From an uncultured Nocardiaceae bacterium (lineage in GTDB: Bacteria; Actinomycetota; Actinomycetes; Mycobacteriales; Mycobacteriaceae), in assembly GCA_936936565.1 (NCBI GenBank), contig CAKZIX010000225.1, positions 1 to 5,767 of the forward strand: a stretch of DNA of 5,767 nucleotides, in the 5' to 3' direction. The notes under the pieces are model-generated. The model had not been told where the DNA came from, searched no databases, and saw only the letters and a program-made list of their open reading frames with translations. Of the stretch, positions 1 through 5,767 are shown one piece after another. A program made the translations under genes and the position numbers. Numbering within the stretch: the stretch's first letter is position 1; each line of letters opens with the position of its first letter.

Positions 1-894
1 GAAGCGCGCGATGTCGAAACGGGCCACGCCGGGATCCTCGCCGCGCGAACGCGCGTCATGCGTGAAGCTGGAGAGGACCGAGGCGGGCGCTTCGATCCGG
101 CGGGCGACCCGGATGTCGCTGATCGGCATGCGAACCAGTGCACGGGTCGTGGTGACGTACCGCGGCATGAGCGCCACCCCGAGTTCTGCCTGCACAAGCT
201 CCTCGACCACGCGAAAATCGTTGACCCGCTGCATGATTCGTGGCGTCATACCAGTGAGCGTCGCGATCGAGTTCAGGACGTCGTCGAGCATGAGCCCGCC
301 GGTGACACCGATCCAACTCTCGTCGGCGAGGTCCTGCAGCGCGACCTTGTCTGCACCGGCAAGGGCGTGCGCCGCCGGCATCAGCACATCGAGTGGTTCG
401 CGCGCCAGGATGCGCGCCTGAAAACGTGGTGGCCAGGGGTCGGTGTCACGGTCGTTGCGATGCACGACGACGATGTCGAACTCGGTCAGTTGCTGTGGCG
501 CCGCGGAGGCCGGGAGGTCGATGTCGCGGCCGATCACATCGACGCCGTGCTGACGGCAGGCGGTGATCGTCTGCGCGAGCAGCATCGCGGCTCCGGAGGG
601 GAACATCGACACCCGGACCGTGCCGCGCGGCGCGACCCGGTAGGCGTCCATGTCGGCACGAGCCCGTTGGAGCGCGCCGAGAACGGTGTCGGCATGGCGG
701 ACCAGCGCGGCGCCCGCGTCGGTGAGCCGGACACCTCGTCCGGCGGGTTCGAGCAATGCGACACCGGCCTCGCGCTGCAGGATCTTGAGCTGCTGCGAGA
801 TCGCCGATGGTGTGAGGCCCAGCACGTCGGCGGCGGCCGTCACGGTGCCATGGTCGGCAAGTTCCCTGAGCATTCGCAGTCTGGCGACATCCAT
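1..894 (-). CDS. LysR-type transcriptional regulator (3' end beyond the window)
   Basis: This gene encodes a LysR-family DNA-binding regulator, predicted to control the divergent operon starting at 1122. Reading leftward from the ATG at 894-892 gives 298 codons without a stop up to the window edge. The family is usually about 300 residues, so little is missing. Residues 1-62 form the winged helix-turn-helix: a first helix near LRMLRELADHGTVTAAAD, the recognition helix LTPSAISQQLKILQ (27-40), then the wing and linker GRGVRLTDAG (52-61). From about residue 91 (GTVRVSMFPSGAAML) a periplasmic-binding-protein-like effector domain begins; ELVQAELGVALMPRY (232-246) is the usual late LysR effector motif. 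No Shine-Dalgarno sequence precedes the ATG, but TAGCAT lies six bases upstream of it, so the transcript may be leaderless. The divergent position next to an exporter gene recalls LysG-LysE pairs, in which the regulator senses the exported amino acid. The family call is firm; the ligand and target are inferred. Confidence 0.93.
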   Translation of the reverse strand, partial: MDVARLRMLRELADHGTVTAAADVLGLTPSAISQQLKILQREAGVALLEPAGRGVRLTDAGAALVRHADTVLGALQRARADMDAYRVAPRGTVRVSMFPSGAAMLLAQTITACRQHGVDVIGRDIDLPASAAPQQLTEFDIVVVHRNDRDTDPWPPRFQARILAREPLDVLMPAAHALAGADKVALQDLADESWIGVTGGLMLDDVLNSIATLTGMTPRIMQRVNDFRVVEELVQAELGVALMPRYVTTTRALVRMPISDIRVARRIEAPASVLSSFTHDARSRGEDPGVARFDIARF

Positions 895-966
895 GTAGAG
901 ATGCTAAATGGATCTTTAAGTAGATGTAGCTTGACTCATTAAATCGGAATCGCTGAGGATCTCCGT
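895..966. promoter_or_regulatory. Divergent promoter region between the LysR gene and the operon
   Basis: This stretch is clearly more AT-rich than the coding DNA on either side. On the plus strand, TTGACT (931-936) is a good -35 candidate. The weak GAGGAT (955-960), 18 bases downstream, could be the -10, which puts the transcription start near 967. On the minus strand, TAGCAT six bases upstream of the LysR ATG is a candidate -10 for a leaderless LysR transcript; I see no convincing -35 for it. The two promoters would be back to back, the usual arrangement for a LysR regulator that represses itself and activates its divergent neighbour. The boxes were found by eye and are predictions only. 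Confidence 0.45.
904..920. promoter_or_regulatory. Imperfect palindrome, candidate LysR operator
   Basis: CTAAATGGATCTTTAAG is an imperfect 17-base inverted repeat: the arms CT-AA-G and C-TT-AG are symmetric about base 912. It begins ten bases upstream of the LysR ATG and ends ten bases before the plus-strand TTGACT. A LysR tetramer bound here would be well placed to act on both promoters. It does not contain a strict T-N11-A LysR box, and the AT-rich context makes partial symmetry easy to obtain, so confidence is low. Confidence 0.25.
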
Positions 967-1001
967 GTGCACCACCAAATATCGAGGTGGAGGCACTTTT
1001 T
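967..1001 (+). terminator. Terminator-like hairpin in the operon leader
   Basis: GTGC-A-CCACC (967-976) can pair with GGTGG-AG-GCAC (986-996) around the nine-base loop AAATATCGA, with one small internal bulge. Five T (997-1001) follow directly. Nine base pairs plus a T-run immediately upstream of an operon is the form of an intrinsic terminator or attenuator. The hairpin would begin at or next to the predicted transcription start, which is unusually early for attenuation. The alternatives are a 5' stabilising stem or a sequestering structure. The bases after the T-run are G-rich. Confidence 0.4.
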
Positions 1002-1109
1002 GGGGGCGGCCAGGCATCGAGACTGCGTTTCGAGCAGACCGCAGGGGCGGCAGCCGTCTGGGGTCGGCGCGTTCTCCGTGATGGCTGAAACAGCTTTTCC
1101 GGAAGGGAC

Positions 1110-1114
1110 AGGGG
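1110..1114 (+). promoter_or_regulatory. Ribosome binding site of the ArgG-like gene
   Basis: AGGGG lies seven bases before the ATG at 1122, an appropriate spacing. It decides the start: the first in-frame stop upstream is TGA at 1086-1088, and there is no other start codon between that stop and 1122. Confidence 0.65.
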
Positions 1115-1121
1115 ACAGAGT

Positions 1122-2327
1122 ATGCAACAGCGTCGATTCCGGTCATTCGACGAGGTCGATAGGAAGATCGACCGATCGGCACCGGTGGTGACATTGTTCA
1201 GCGGCGGTCTCGACAGCAGCTACTTGCTGCTCCGGCTGCGCGATATGGGATTCACCGACATCCACGCCGTATCGGTCGACATCGGCGAGATGGAGACGAG
1301 CGCCGAAAAACAAGCCACCGCAGCAACCTTGGGAGCGATGCTGCACATCCGCGACGAACGCCACCGATTTGCCGACGAGTTCGTCGCGGCCGCGATCAAG
1401 GCCCATGCCGTCTACCTCGACCTGCATCCGGTCAGTTCCACCTTGAGCCGACCGCTGATCGCCCGCACGGCCGTCGAACTCGCCGCCGATCTCGGCGCAC
1501 AGGTGATCATGCACACCGCCAACCGCTCGCAAAACACCATGCGGCGGCTCAACGGAGCGTTCGAGCTGCTCGGCTTCCCCGGCTGGTACGGCAGTCCCTA
1601 CGACCTGCAACCGATCTCCCGGCAGCGCAAGCCCGACGAACTCTCCGATGCGGGCGTCACGTTCCGCACCGATCGATCCATCAGCGGCGACTCGAACCTG
1701 TGGTGCCGCGAGTTCGAATCGGGGGCGCTGGACGATCCCGAGTCCCACCGAATCCCCGCGGCGGTCTATCGATGGAGCGCTCGCTGCGACGACGTCGACG
1801 AACACCTCTCGTTGGCGTTCGAGGAGGGCCTCCCGGTTGCTGTCGACGGCAACCGAATGAACCTCGTCGAATTGGTCGAGCACCTCAACTACCGGGTCGG
1901 GCGCCTCGGCGTCGGCCGCTACACCGGCCTGGAACATCTCGACAACGGCGAGAAGGTATTCGAGGCCCGCGAGATGCCCGCTGCGTGGCTGATACTTCGC
2001 ACCGCAAGACATCTCGAAAGCGCATGTCTGCCGGCTGAACTCATCCGCGTCAAGCTCGGGCTCGAGCAAGTGTGGACGCGCGAGGCACTCGAAGGTCGTT
2101 GGTTCGGACCGCTCAAGGACGCTACCCAGGCCTTCGTCGAAGTCTGTGCCCAGCAGGTCACCGGAACCGTGACCTGGCGACTGCACGACGGCGTCGCCGC
2201 CACCAACGCGATCATCGCCGAACATCCGCGCTACATACGCGACCGGGAGGCCTGGGAATCCGATTCGATTCGAGCCGAGTTCGACAACTTCGACGCACTA
2301 CTCAGCGAAGGAACACTGCCACGATGA
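1122..2327 (+). CDS. Argininosuccinate synthase-related ATP-dependent ligase
   Basis: This 401-residue protein has the length and architecture of argininosuccinate synthase (ArgG), which uses ATP to adenylate citrulline and couples it to aspartate. The ATP-pyrophosphatase loop FSGGLDSS is at 26-33. Other ArgG landmarks are STLSRPLIAR (106-115), SNLWCREFESGALDDP (191-206), EEGLPVAVDG (234-243), VGRLGVGRY (259-267), LEGRWFGPLKDATQAF (323-338) and QQVTGTVTWRLHDG (344-357). The substrate pocket differs. The conserved ArgG stretch TGKGNDQVR reads NRSQNTMRR here (134-142), so the glycines and the aspartate-binding Thr and Asp are gone, while one Asn and the last Arg remain. The tyrosine before GTSLARP is His102, and the tyrosine of the YETPA motif is Arg283. 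A 20-residue N-terminal extension precedes the first strand. It is first in the operon and its stop overlaps the next start as ATGA. It is therefore probably not the housekeeping ArgG; its substrates are unknown, most likely an amino acid plus an amine or amino acid. The comparison is from memory of ArgG sequences. Confidence 0.88.
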   Translation: MQQRRFRSFDEVDRKIDRSAPVVTLFSGGLDSSYLLLRLRDMGFTDIHAVSVDIGEMETSAEKQATAATLGAMLHIRDERHRFADEFVAAAIKAHAVYLDLHPVSSTLSRPLIARTAVELAADLGAQVIMHTANRSQNTMRRLNGAFELLGFPGWYGSPYDLQPISRQRKPDELSDAGVTFRTDRSISGDSNLWCREFESGALDDPESHRIPAAVYRWSARCDDVDEHLSLAFEEGLPVAVDGNRMNLVELVEHLNYRVGRLGVGRYTGLEHLDNGEKVFEAREMPAAWLILRTARHLESACLPAELIRVKLGLEQVWTREALEGRWFGPLKDATQAFVEVCAQQVTGTVTWRLHDGVAATNAIIAEHPRYIRDREAWESDSIRAEFDNFDALLSEGTLPR

Positions 2328-3085
2328 TTACGACCGAAACATACACCGACGCAAAGCTTTCCAATGGCATCCCGGCGCGGATCGCGGCAGCGTTGCGCGG
2401 GCCCGGCCACCTGCACCTGGCGGCGGCCGACACCGCTGCCCTTGCCGGCGGCACCGCCGCCGACTGGGCAGCGCTCGCCGACGAGTGGAACTACCTGAGC
2501 CTCGACCGCTACATGGCCGACGGGGGAACGTACCGCCTGCGCCGGTACAGCAAGCTCGAACTCGACACCGGCGCCGGGACGCTGACCCTGCAGCCGCACG
2601 GCCCCTATGTGCAGAGCACGTCGGTCAATTACCTCAACGGCGGCGTCGACCGCCACTTCGACCCGTGCACCCCGCAGTTGACGGGAAGCCCCGTGCTGCG
2701 GGGCCTGCTCACCTCGCTGGGCACTGTGTACGCCGCCGTCCACGGTGCGACGCGCTGGGATATCCGCCTGCACCCCTATCGGATTCTCGCCGAACGGGAT
2801 ACGACCGGTCAGCCCGCGCCGGAGGGTCGCCATCGCGACGGCGTTACCTTCATTCACACGTTGATGATCGGGCGACACCAGATTGCCGGCGGTGTGAGCC
2901 GAATTCACGACGACGACGGCAACACGCTGGCGGAGGTTCTGCTTACGCATCGAGGCGAACTGCTGCTCGCCGACGACCTGCGCACCACGCACTCGGTCAC
3001 ACCGGTCCTTCCGGCAGAATTTTTCGCAAGCGGCCACCGCGATGTCCTCGTGATCGCGTACACGGCGATCGACGACGTCCGATGA
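2324..3085 (+). CDS. 2OG-Fe(II) dioxygenase, free amino-acid hydroxylase family
   Basis: This 253-residue protein matches the 2OG-Fe dioxygenase family (PF10014 type) that includes the Bacillus L-isoleucine 4-hydroxylase and relatives acting on free L-amino acids. These soluble enzymes use 2-oxoglutarate, O2 and Fe(II) to hydroxylate carbon or oxidise sulfur. The iron ligands are visible: HRDG gives His170 and Asp172, and DDLRTTHSVTPV gives His223. Arg239 in GHRDVLVIAY is the expected 2-oxoglutarate carboxylate anchor. The family motifs around them are also present: PEGRHRDG (166-173), IAGGVSRIHDDDG (187-199) and LLLADDLR (213-220). The start ATG at 2324 overlaps the stop of the ArgG-like gene as ATGA. 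A weak GAAGGA (2307-2312) lies 11 bases upstream, so translation is probably coupled. The same frame is open upstream to 2072, but that part is an out-of-frame shadow of the first gene. The enzyme probably makes or modifies a hydroxylated amino acid used by, or produced by, the ArgG-like ligase. The substrate cannot be read from the sequence. Confidence 0.9.
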   Translation: MITTETYTDAKLSNGIPARIAAALRGPGHLHLAAADTAALAGGTAADWAALADEWNYLSLDRYMADGGTYRLRRYSKLELDTGAGTLTLQPHGPYVQSTSVNYLNGGVDRHFDPCTPQLTGSPVLRGLLTSLGTVYAAVHGATRWDIRLHPYRILAERDTTGQPAPEGRHRDGVTFIHTLMIGRHQIAGGVSRIHDDDGNTLAEVLLTHRGELLLADDLRTTHSVTPVLPAEFFASGHRDVLVIAYTAIDDVR

Positions 3086-4035
3086 CCACATCCGAGGCCG
3101 TCTCGAAGGTGTTCCGGACGCGGGGGCCGTCCCCGCGCCCGGGGGCCACGGGCACCCGCGCGGTCGATCTCGCGTTGATCGCCGTTGCCGTCGCCTGGGG
3201 TTCCAGTTATCTGGCCGCGAAGGAAGTGGCGACACCCGACACCGTCCTCGGATTTCTGTCGGTTCGCTTCGCGGTTGCCGTTGCGGCGCTGGCGTTGTTT
3301 ATCGGTCCACGGTTGCGTGCGACAACGCGTACGGAACTGTGCTGCGGGGGCGGTTTCGGGCTCGTTCTCGCGGCCATCTTCGCCCTGGAAACCTTCGGCG
3401 TCACAATGACTTCGGCGTCGAACGCCGGGCTGATCATTTCCCTGACGATCGTGCTGACGCCGATTCTCGAGAACACGTTGCGCAGAGCGGGTCTGCCCGC
3501 TCACTTCTACGGAGCCTCGGCGCTCGCAGTGGCGGGCGTCGTGTTGCTCACCCAATCCGGCGGATTCACGATTCCGAACACCGGCGACACGCTGATTCTG
3601 CTTGCCGCGCTTGCCCGCGCGGTTCACGTCACTGCGATCGCACACTTCTCCGAAGGCCACGAGCTCGACTCCGGCCGGATGACCCTGATCCAACTGACCA
3701 CCGTATTCCTCGTCTTCACCTGCCTAGCTCCGATCTTCGGTCAATCACCGACTCGAATTGCCGCCGAGTTCTCGCTCGCAGACTGGACCCTGACGATCTA
3801 CCTGTCGTTGGCGTGCACCGTGTTCGCGTTCCTCACCCAGATGTGGGCGGTTCGCCGAACTTCGCCGGCGCGAGTGAGCCTGCTACTCGGTACCGAACCG
3901 CTGTGGGCGGCCGCTATCGGAATCAGCCTCGCAGGTGATCCGGTCACTGCCGTGAGCCTGTGCGGAGCAGCGCTTGTGCTCATCGGAACCTATTGGGGTC
4001 GCAGCATCGACAATCAGCGACAAGCCACAACGTAG
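3082..4035 (+). CDS. DMT-family (EamA/RhtA-like) metabolite exporter
   Basis: This 317-residue integral membrane protein has two EamA repeats and about ten hydrophobic helices. The first repeat starts with LALIAVAVAWGSSYLAAKE (30-48), which carries the WGSSYLA family signature, and continues through SASNAGLIISLTIVLTPILE (111-130) to a helix ending GVVLLTQ (152-158). The second repeat starts near TLILLAALARAVHVTAIAHF (170-189); its late motif SPARVSLLLGTEPLWAAAIG (261-280) mirrors the first repeat. The first 25 residues form a basic, proline-containing cytoplasmic tail (RTRGPSPRPGATGTR). The ATG overlaps the dioxygenase stop as ATGA and has no strong ribosome site, so translation is presumably coupled. 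Members of this superfamily, such as RhtA, export amino acids and related metabolites, and genes of the amino-acid hydroxylase family have been reported near such transporters. I infer that it exports the cassette's product or an overflow intermediate. Import or a different small metabolite cannot be excluded. Confidence 0.92.
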   Translation: MTTSEAVSKVFRTRGPSPRPGATGTRAVDLALIAVAVAWGSSYLAAKEVATPDTVLGFLSVRFAVAVAALALFIGPRLRATTRTELCCGGGFGLVLAAIFALETFGVTMTSASNAGLIISLTIVLTPILENTLRRAGLPAHFYGASALAVAGVVLLTQSGGFTIPNTGDTLILLAALARAVHVTAIAHFSEGHELDSGRMTLIQLTTVFLVFTCLAPIFGQSPTRIAAEFSLADWTLTIYLSLACTVFAFLTQMWAVRRTSPARVSLLLGTEPLWAAAIGISLAGDPVTAVSLCGAALVLIGTYWGRSIDNQRQATT

Positions 4036-4043
4036 CCTTCGGT

Positions 4044-4568
4044 TCAGTCGATTCGGACCAGCGACGTGAGCGGGTGGCCACCGAGCTTCGACCGGCCGTT
4101 GAGGAAGCCGAGCTCCAGTACAACGGCGAGGCCGACGATCTGCGCGCCGGCCTCGCCGAGCAGGTCGGCGGTGGCGCGCAGCGTGCCACCGGTGGCCAGC
4201 ACGTCGTCCACGACGAGCACGCGCCGTCCCGCCAGCTCGATGCCGTCGGCCGGAATTTCCAGGCAGGCGGTGCCGTATTCGAGGGTGTACTCCTTGGCGC
4301 GCACCGGCGGCGGCAGCTTGCCGGCCTTGCGCACGGCGAGCACGCCGGTGCCGAGTGCGGAGGCGACACCGGCACCGAGGAGGAAGCCGCGGGCGTCGAT
4401 ACCGGCGACCAGGTCTACGTCGGCAACCGCCGCGGCGATGCCGTCGATGACGGCGCGGTAACCCGCAGCATCGGCAAAGACCGGGGTCAGGTCCGCGAAT
4501 CGGATTCCGGGCGAAGGGAAGTCGTCGACCCAGCGGGTGTGCTGCTCGACGGCCGCGGCAGCGTTCAT
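4044..4568 (-). CDS. apt: Adenine phosphoribosyltransferase
   Basis: This 174-residue enzyme converts adenine and PRPP to AMP and pyrophosphate in purine salvage in the cytoplasm. The hallmark PRPP-binding loop VVDDVLATGGT is at 119-129. APT-specific motifs are FPSPGIRFADLTPVF (17-31), ARGFLLGAGVASALG (59-73), VRKAGKLPPPVRAKEYTLEYG (79-99) and the C-terminal LELGFLNGR (151-159). The length is close to that of other bacterial Apt proteins. The start chosen is the ATG at 4568-4566, because it overlaps the TGA of the binding-protein gene (ATGA) and gives a normal N-terminus. The frame stays open to 4703, but the extra residues are a shadow of the upstream gene. In mycobacteria and relatives apt lies between an Rv2585c-like binding protein and relA. 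Here the binding protein is present, but the DNA downstream of apt holds the convergent exporter gene instead of relA. Confidence 0.96.
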   Translation of the reverse strand: MNAAAAVEQHTRWVDDFPSPGIRFADLTPVFADAAGYRAVIDGIAAAVADVDLVAGIDARGFLLGAGVASALGTGVLAVRKAGKLPPPVRAKEYTLEYGTACLEIPADGIELAGRRVLVVDDVLATGGTLRATADLLGEAGAQIVGLAVVLELGFLNGRSKLGGHPLTSLVRID

Positions 4569-5767
4569 CGCTCCAGCACCCAGCGGTCCATGTTCCAGCC
4601 CGCACCGGTCTCGGCCGGGTTGGGCACCCCGGCCCGCATGCCGTCGGCGAAGGCGACCGTGCGGGGGGTGTTGAACAGCGGAATGGTCGGCATCTCGCTC
4701 CACAGAATCGTTTCGGCCTCGGTCGCCGCGCTCAACTGGGTGGCGGCCGTGCCGTCGCCGGCCAGCTGGTCGACGAGGGTCGTGTAGCGCGGGTTGTCGA
4801 ACCCGCCGTAGTTGGTGCCGGCGCCCGAGCGCAGCGCGAACATCGCCTCCACGCCACCACCCGACCCGGCCGCCGCGGCGGCGGCTGCGGGCCCGGCGAG
4901 CACGGCGTCCACCGTGCCGTCGCGCAGCGCCTGCGGGCTGAAATCGCCGGAGGCGGTGTCTTGCACCGTGATTCCGGCGTTCTTGCAGGAATCGGCAATC
5001 GCGGCAACAGTTTTGGCCCGACGATCATCGGGGCCCAGGTAGCCGATCCGGACGGTCGGCTGGGCCCCGCCGAGTGCGGCCGACGCCGCCGCGCTGTCGC
5101 CGTTGAACTTTCCGCCCTCCGCTGCCGCCGCCGACGCGTACACGAGGTTGTCGGGCGCCACCAGTCGCGAGTTCAGCACCGCCGAGCCGAGCCCGGCGCT
5201 GCGGTTGTAGTTGGGGTGGCCGAGCCGGTCGAACAAGGCTTGACGCGGCACACACATGGCGAAAGCCCTACGCACGTCGGCAGATTCGAAGACCCCACGC
5301 GTGGACAGGACCAACTGCTCGACGCCGCGCGACGGCAGATTCTCGCTGTCGAAACCCTTCAGCTCCAGGCCCGGCACCGACTCGGCACCGACGTCCAGCA
5401 CCTGCACGGCCCCGGCACCGACCTTGGACTTGACATCGGAGGTCTTGTCCCACACCACGATTCGCGGTGTGGCGGGCTTGTTGCCCCACCAGCGTTCGTT
5501 GGCGACGAGCACCAGCCCGTTGTCCTTGGTGAACGACTCGATCCGGTACGGACCCGACGACGGCAGCAGCGACAGATCCAGCTGCCCCGGTACCAGCGCC
5601 CAACCGGAGTTCCAGAAGTCGGCGACCCGGCGCAGCCCGTCGCGATCGTTGGACTGTACGGCGGTCACGATGTTCGGGACGTTCGCCACGCGCGCGGCCA
5701 CATGCGCCGGCATCAGCTCGGTGGCCCCGAACAGCGTCTTCCACTGCACGAACCCCCGACCGGGACG
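4565..5767 (-). CDS. ABC transporter family-5 solute-binding protein (5' end beyond the window)
   Basis: These are the C-terminal 400 residues of an extracellular solute-binding protein of family 5 (DppA/OppA type), which captures peptides or similar solutes for an ABC importer. The frame is open to the right edge of the window, so the signal peptide, the probable lipobox and the first lobe are not visible. The family motif SGPYRIESFTKDNGLVLVANERWWG begins near 5565 and runs leftward. The region around ADVRRAFAMCVPRQALFD (near 5280-5230) is the second family-5 signature, and the end MPTIPLFNTPR followed by AGWNMDRWVLER is typical. A run of seven Ala followed by GSGGG (about 4855-4892) makes a flexible, low-complexity stretch in the second lobe. 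The gene overlaps apt by four bases and corresponds in position to mycobacterial Rv2585c, a lipoprotein downstream of secD-secF. No permease genes are visible, so it may be an orphan binding protein. The substrate is unknown. Confidence 0.9.
   Translation of the reverse strand, partial: RPGRGFVQWKTLFGATELMPAHVAARVANVPNIVTAVQSNDRDGLRRVADFWNSGWALVPGQLDLSLLPSSGPYRIESFTKDNGLVLVANERWWGNKPATPRIVVWDKTSDVKSKVGAGAVQVLDVGAESVPGLELKGFDSENLPSRGVEQLVLSTRGVFESADVRRAFAMCVPRQALFDRLGHPNYNRSAGLGSAVLNSRLVAPDNLVYASAAAAEGGKFNGDSAAASAALGGAQPTVRIGYLGPDDRRAKTVAAIADSCKNAGITVQDTASGDFSPQALRDGTVDAVLAGPAAAAAAAGSGGGVEAMFALRSGAGTNYGGFDNPRYTTLVDQLAGDGTAATQLSAATEAETILWSEMPTIPLFNTPRTVAFADGMRAGVPNPAETGAGWNMDRWVLER

Noticed and set aside
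58..942. A 294-residue open frame on the plus strand opposite the LysR gene
   Set aside because: The minus strand gives a textbook LysR protein over the same bases; the plus-strand frame is rich in Arg, Gly, Asp and His and has no family features.
960..1080. Direct repeat TCTCCGTG at 960-967 and 1073-1080
   Set aside because: Eight bases repeated once in this context is not convincing. There are no flanking inverted repeats or other signs of a mobile element.
1095..1125. Glycine riboswitch, suggested by GGACAGAG just before the ATG
   Set aside because: The other conserved parts of that aptamer are absent upstream. The match is better explained as the ribosome-site region.
1122..1220. SGGLDSS read as a QueC-type (7-cyano-7-deazaguanine) or tRNA-thiolation PP-loop enzyme
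   Set aside because: The loop is shared by all PP-loop enzymes, but the rest of the protein follows ArgG end to end (RPLIAR, NLW-E--GALDDP, the LGVGR region and the C-terminal VTGTV strand), and there are no QueC zinc cysteines.
1143..2225. A 360-residue open frame on the minus strand, antisense to the ArgG-like gene
   Set aside because: Its composition is typical of an antisense shadow in high-G+C DNA, it has no recognisable motif, and the plus-strand ArgG-like protein is clearly the real product.
2231..3235. A 334-residue open frame on the minus strand across the dioxygenase gene
   Set aside because: It is Arg/Ala/Val-rich without motifs, and it spans the boundary of two well-supported genes on the other strand.
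4025..4060. Bidirectional terminator between the exporter gene and apt
   Set aside because: Only a four-pair stem (AGCC/GGTT) with a three-base loop is possible, without a T-run on either strand.

Overview
The window is high-G+C DNA with actinobacterial codon use. A Corynebacteriales/Nocardiaceae-type organism (Nocardia, Rhodococcus, Gordonia or relative) fits best. The strongest clue is the right-hand third: on the minus strand, a family-5 solute-binding lipoprotein gene overlaps apt by the four bases ATGA. This matches the conserved secD-secF-(Rv2585c-like binding protein)-apt-relA neighbourhood of mycobacteria and relatives. The genus is an inference; no rRNA or other species marker is present.

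Layout from left to right. (1) 1-894, minus: a LysR-type regulator whose 3' end runs off the left edge. (2) 895-1121: a divergent intergenic region, locally AT-rich, with a candidate promoter, an imperfect palindrome and a terminator-like hairpin followed by five T. (3) 1122-4035, plus: a three-gene operon joined by two ATGA stop/start overlaps. It encodes an argininosuccinate-synthase paralogue, a 2OG-Fe(II) dioxygenase of the free-amino-acid hydroxylase family, and a ten-helix DMT/EamA exporter. (4) 4044-5767, minus: apt and the solute-binding protein, convergent with the operon and only 8 bases from it.

The most interesting content is the LysR-regulated cassette. The ArgG paralogue is full length and keeps the ATP-pyrophosphatase loop SGGLDSS and the overall ArgG architecture. 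However, several positions that bind citrulline and aspartate in true argininosuccinate synthases are replaced, so it probably joins different substrates. Coupled translation with an amino-acid hydroxylase and a metabolite exporter suggests a small pathway: modify an amino acid, condense it with a second amine or amino acid using ATP, and export the product, with the LysR protein sensing substrate or product. I do not recognise a characterised pathway with exactly this gene set; the product is unknown. The cassette sits where relA would be expected next to apt, so it may be an insertion at that locus.
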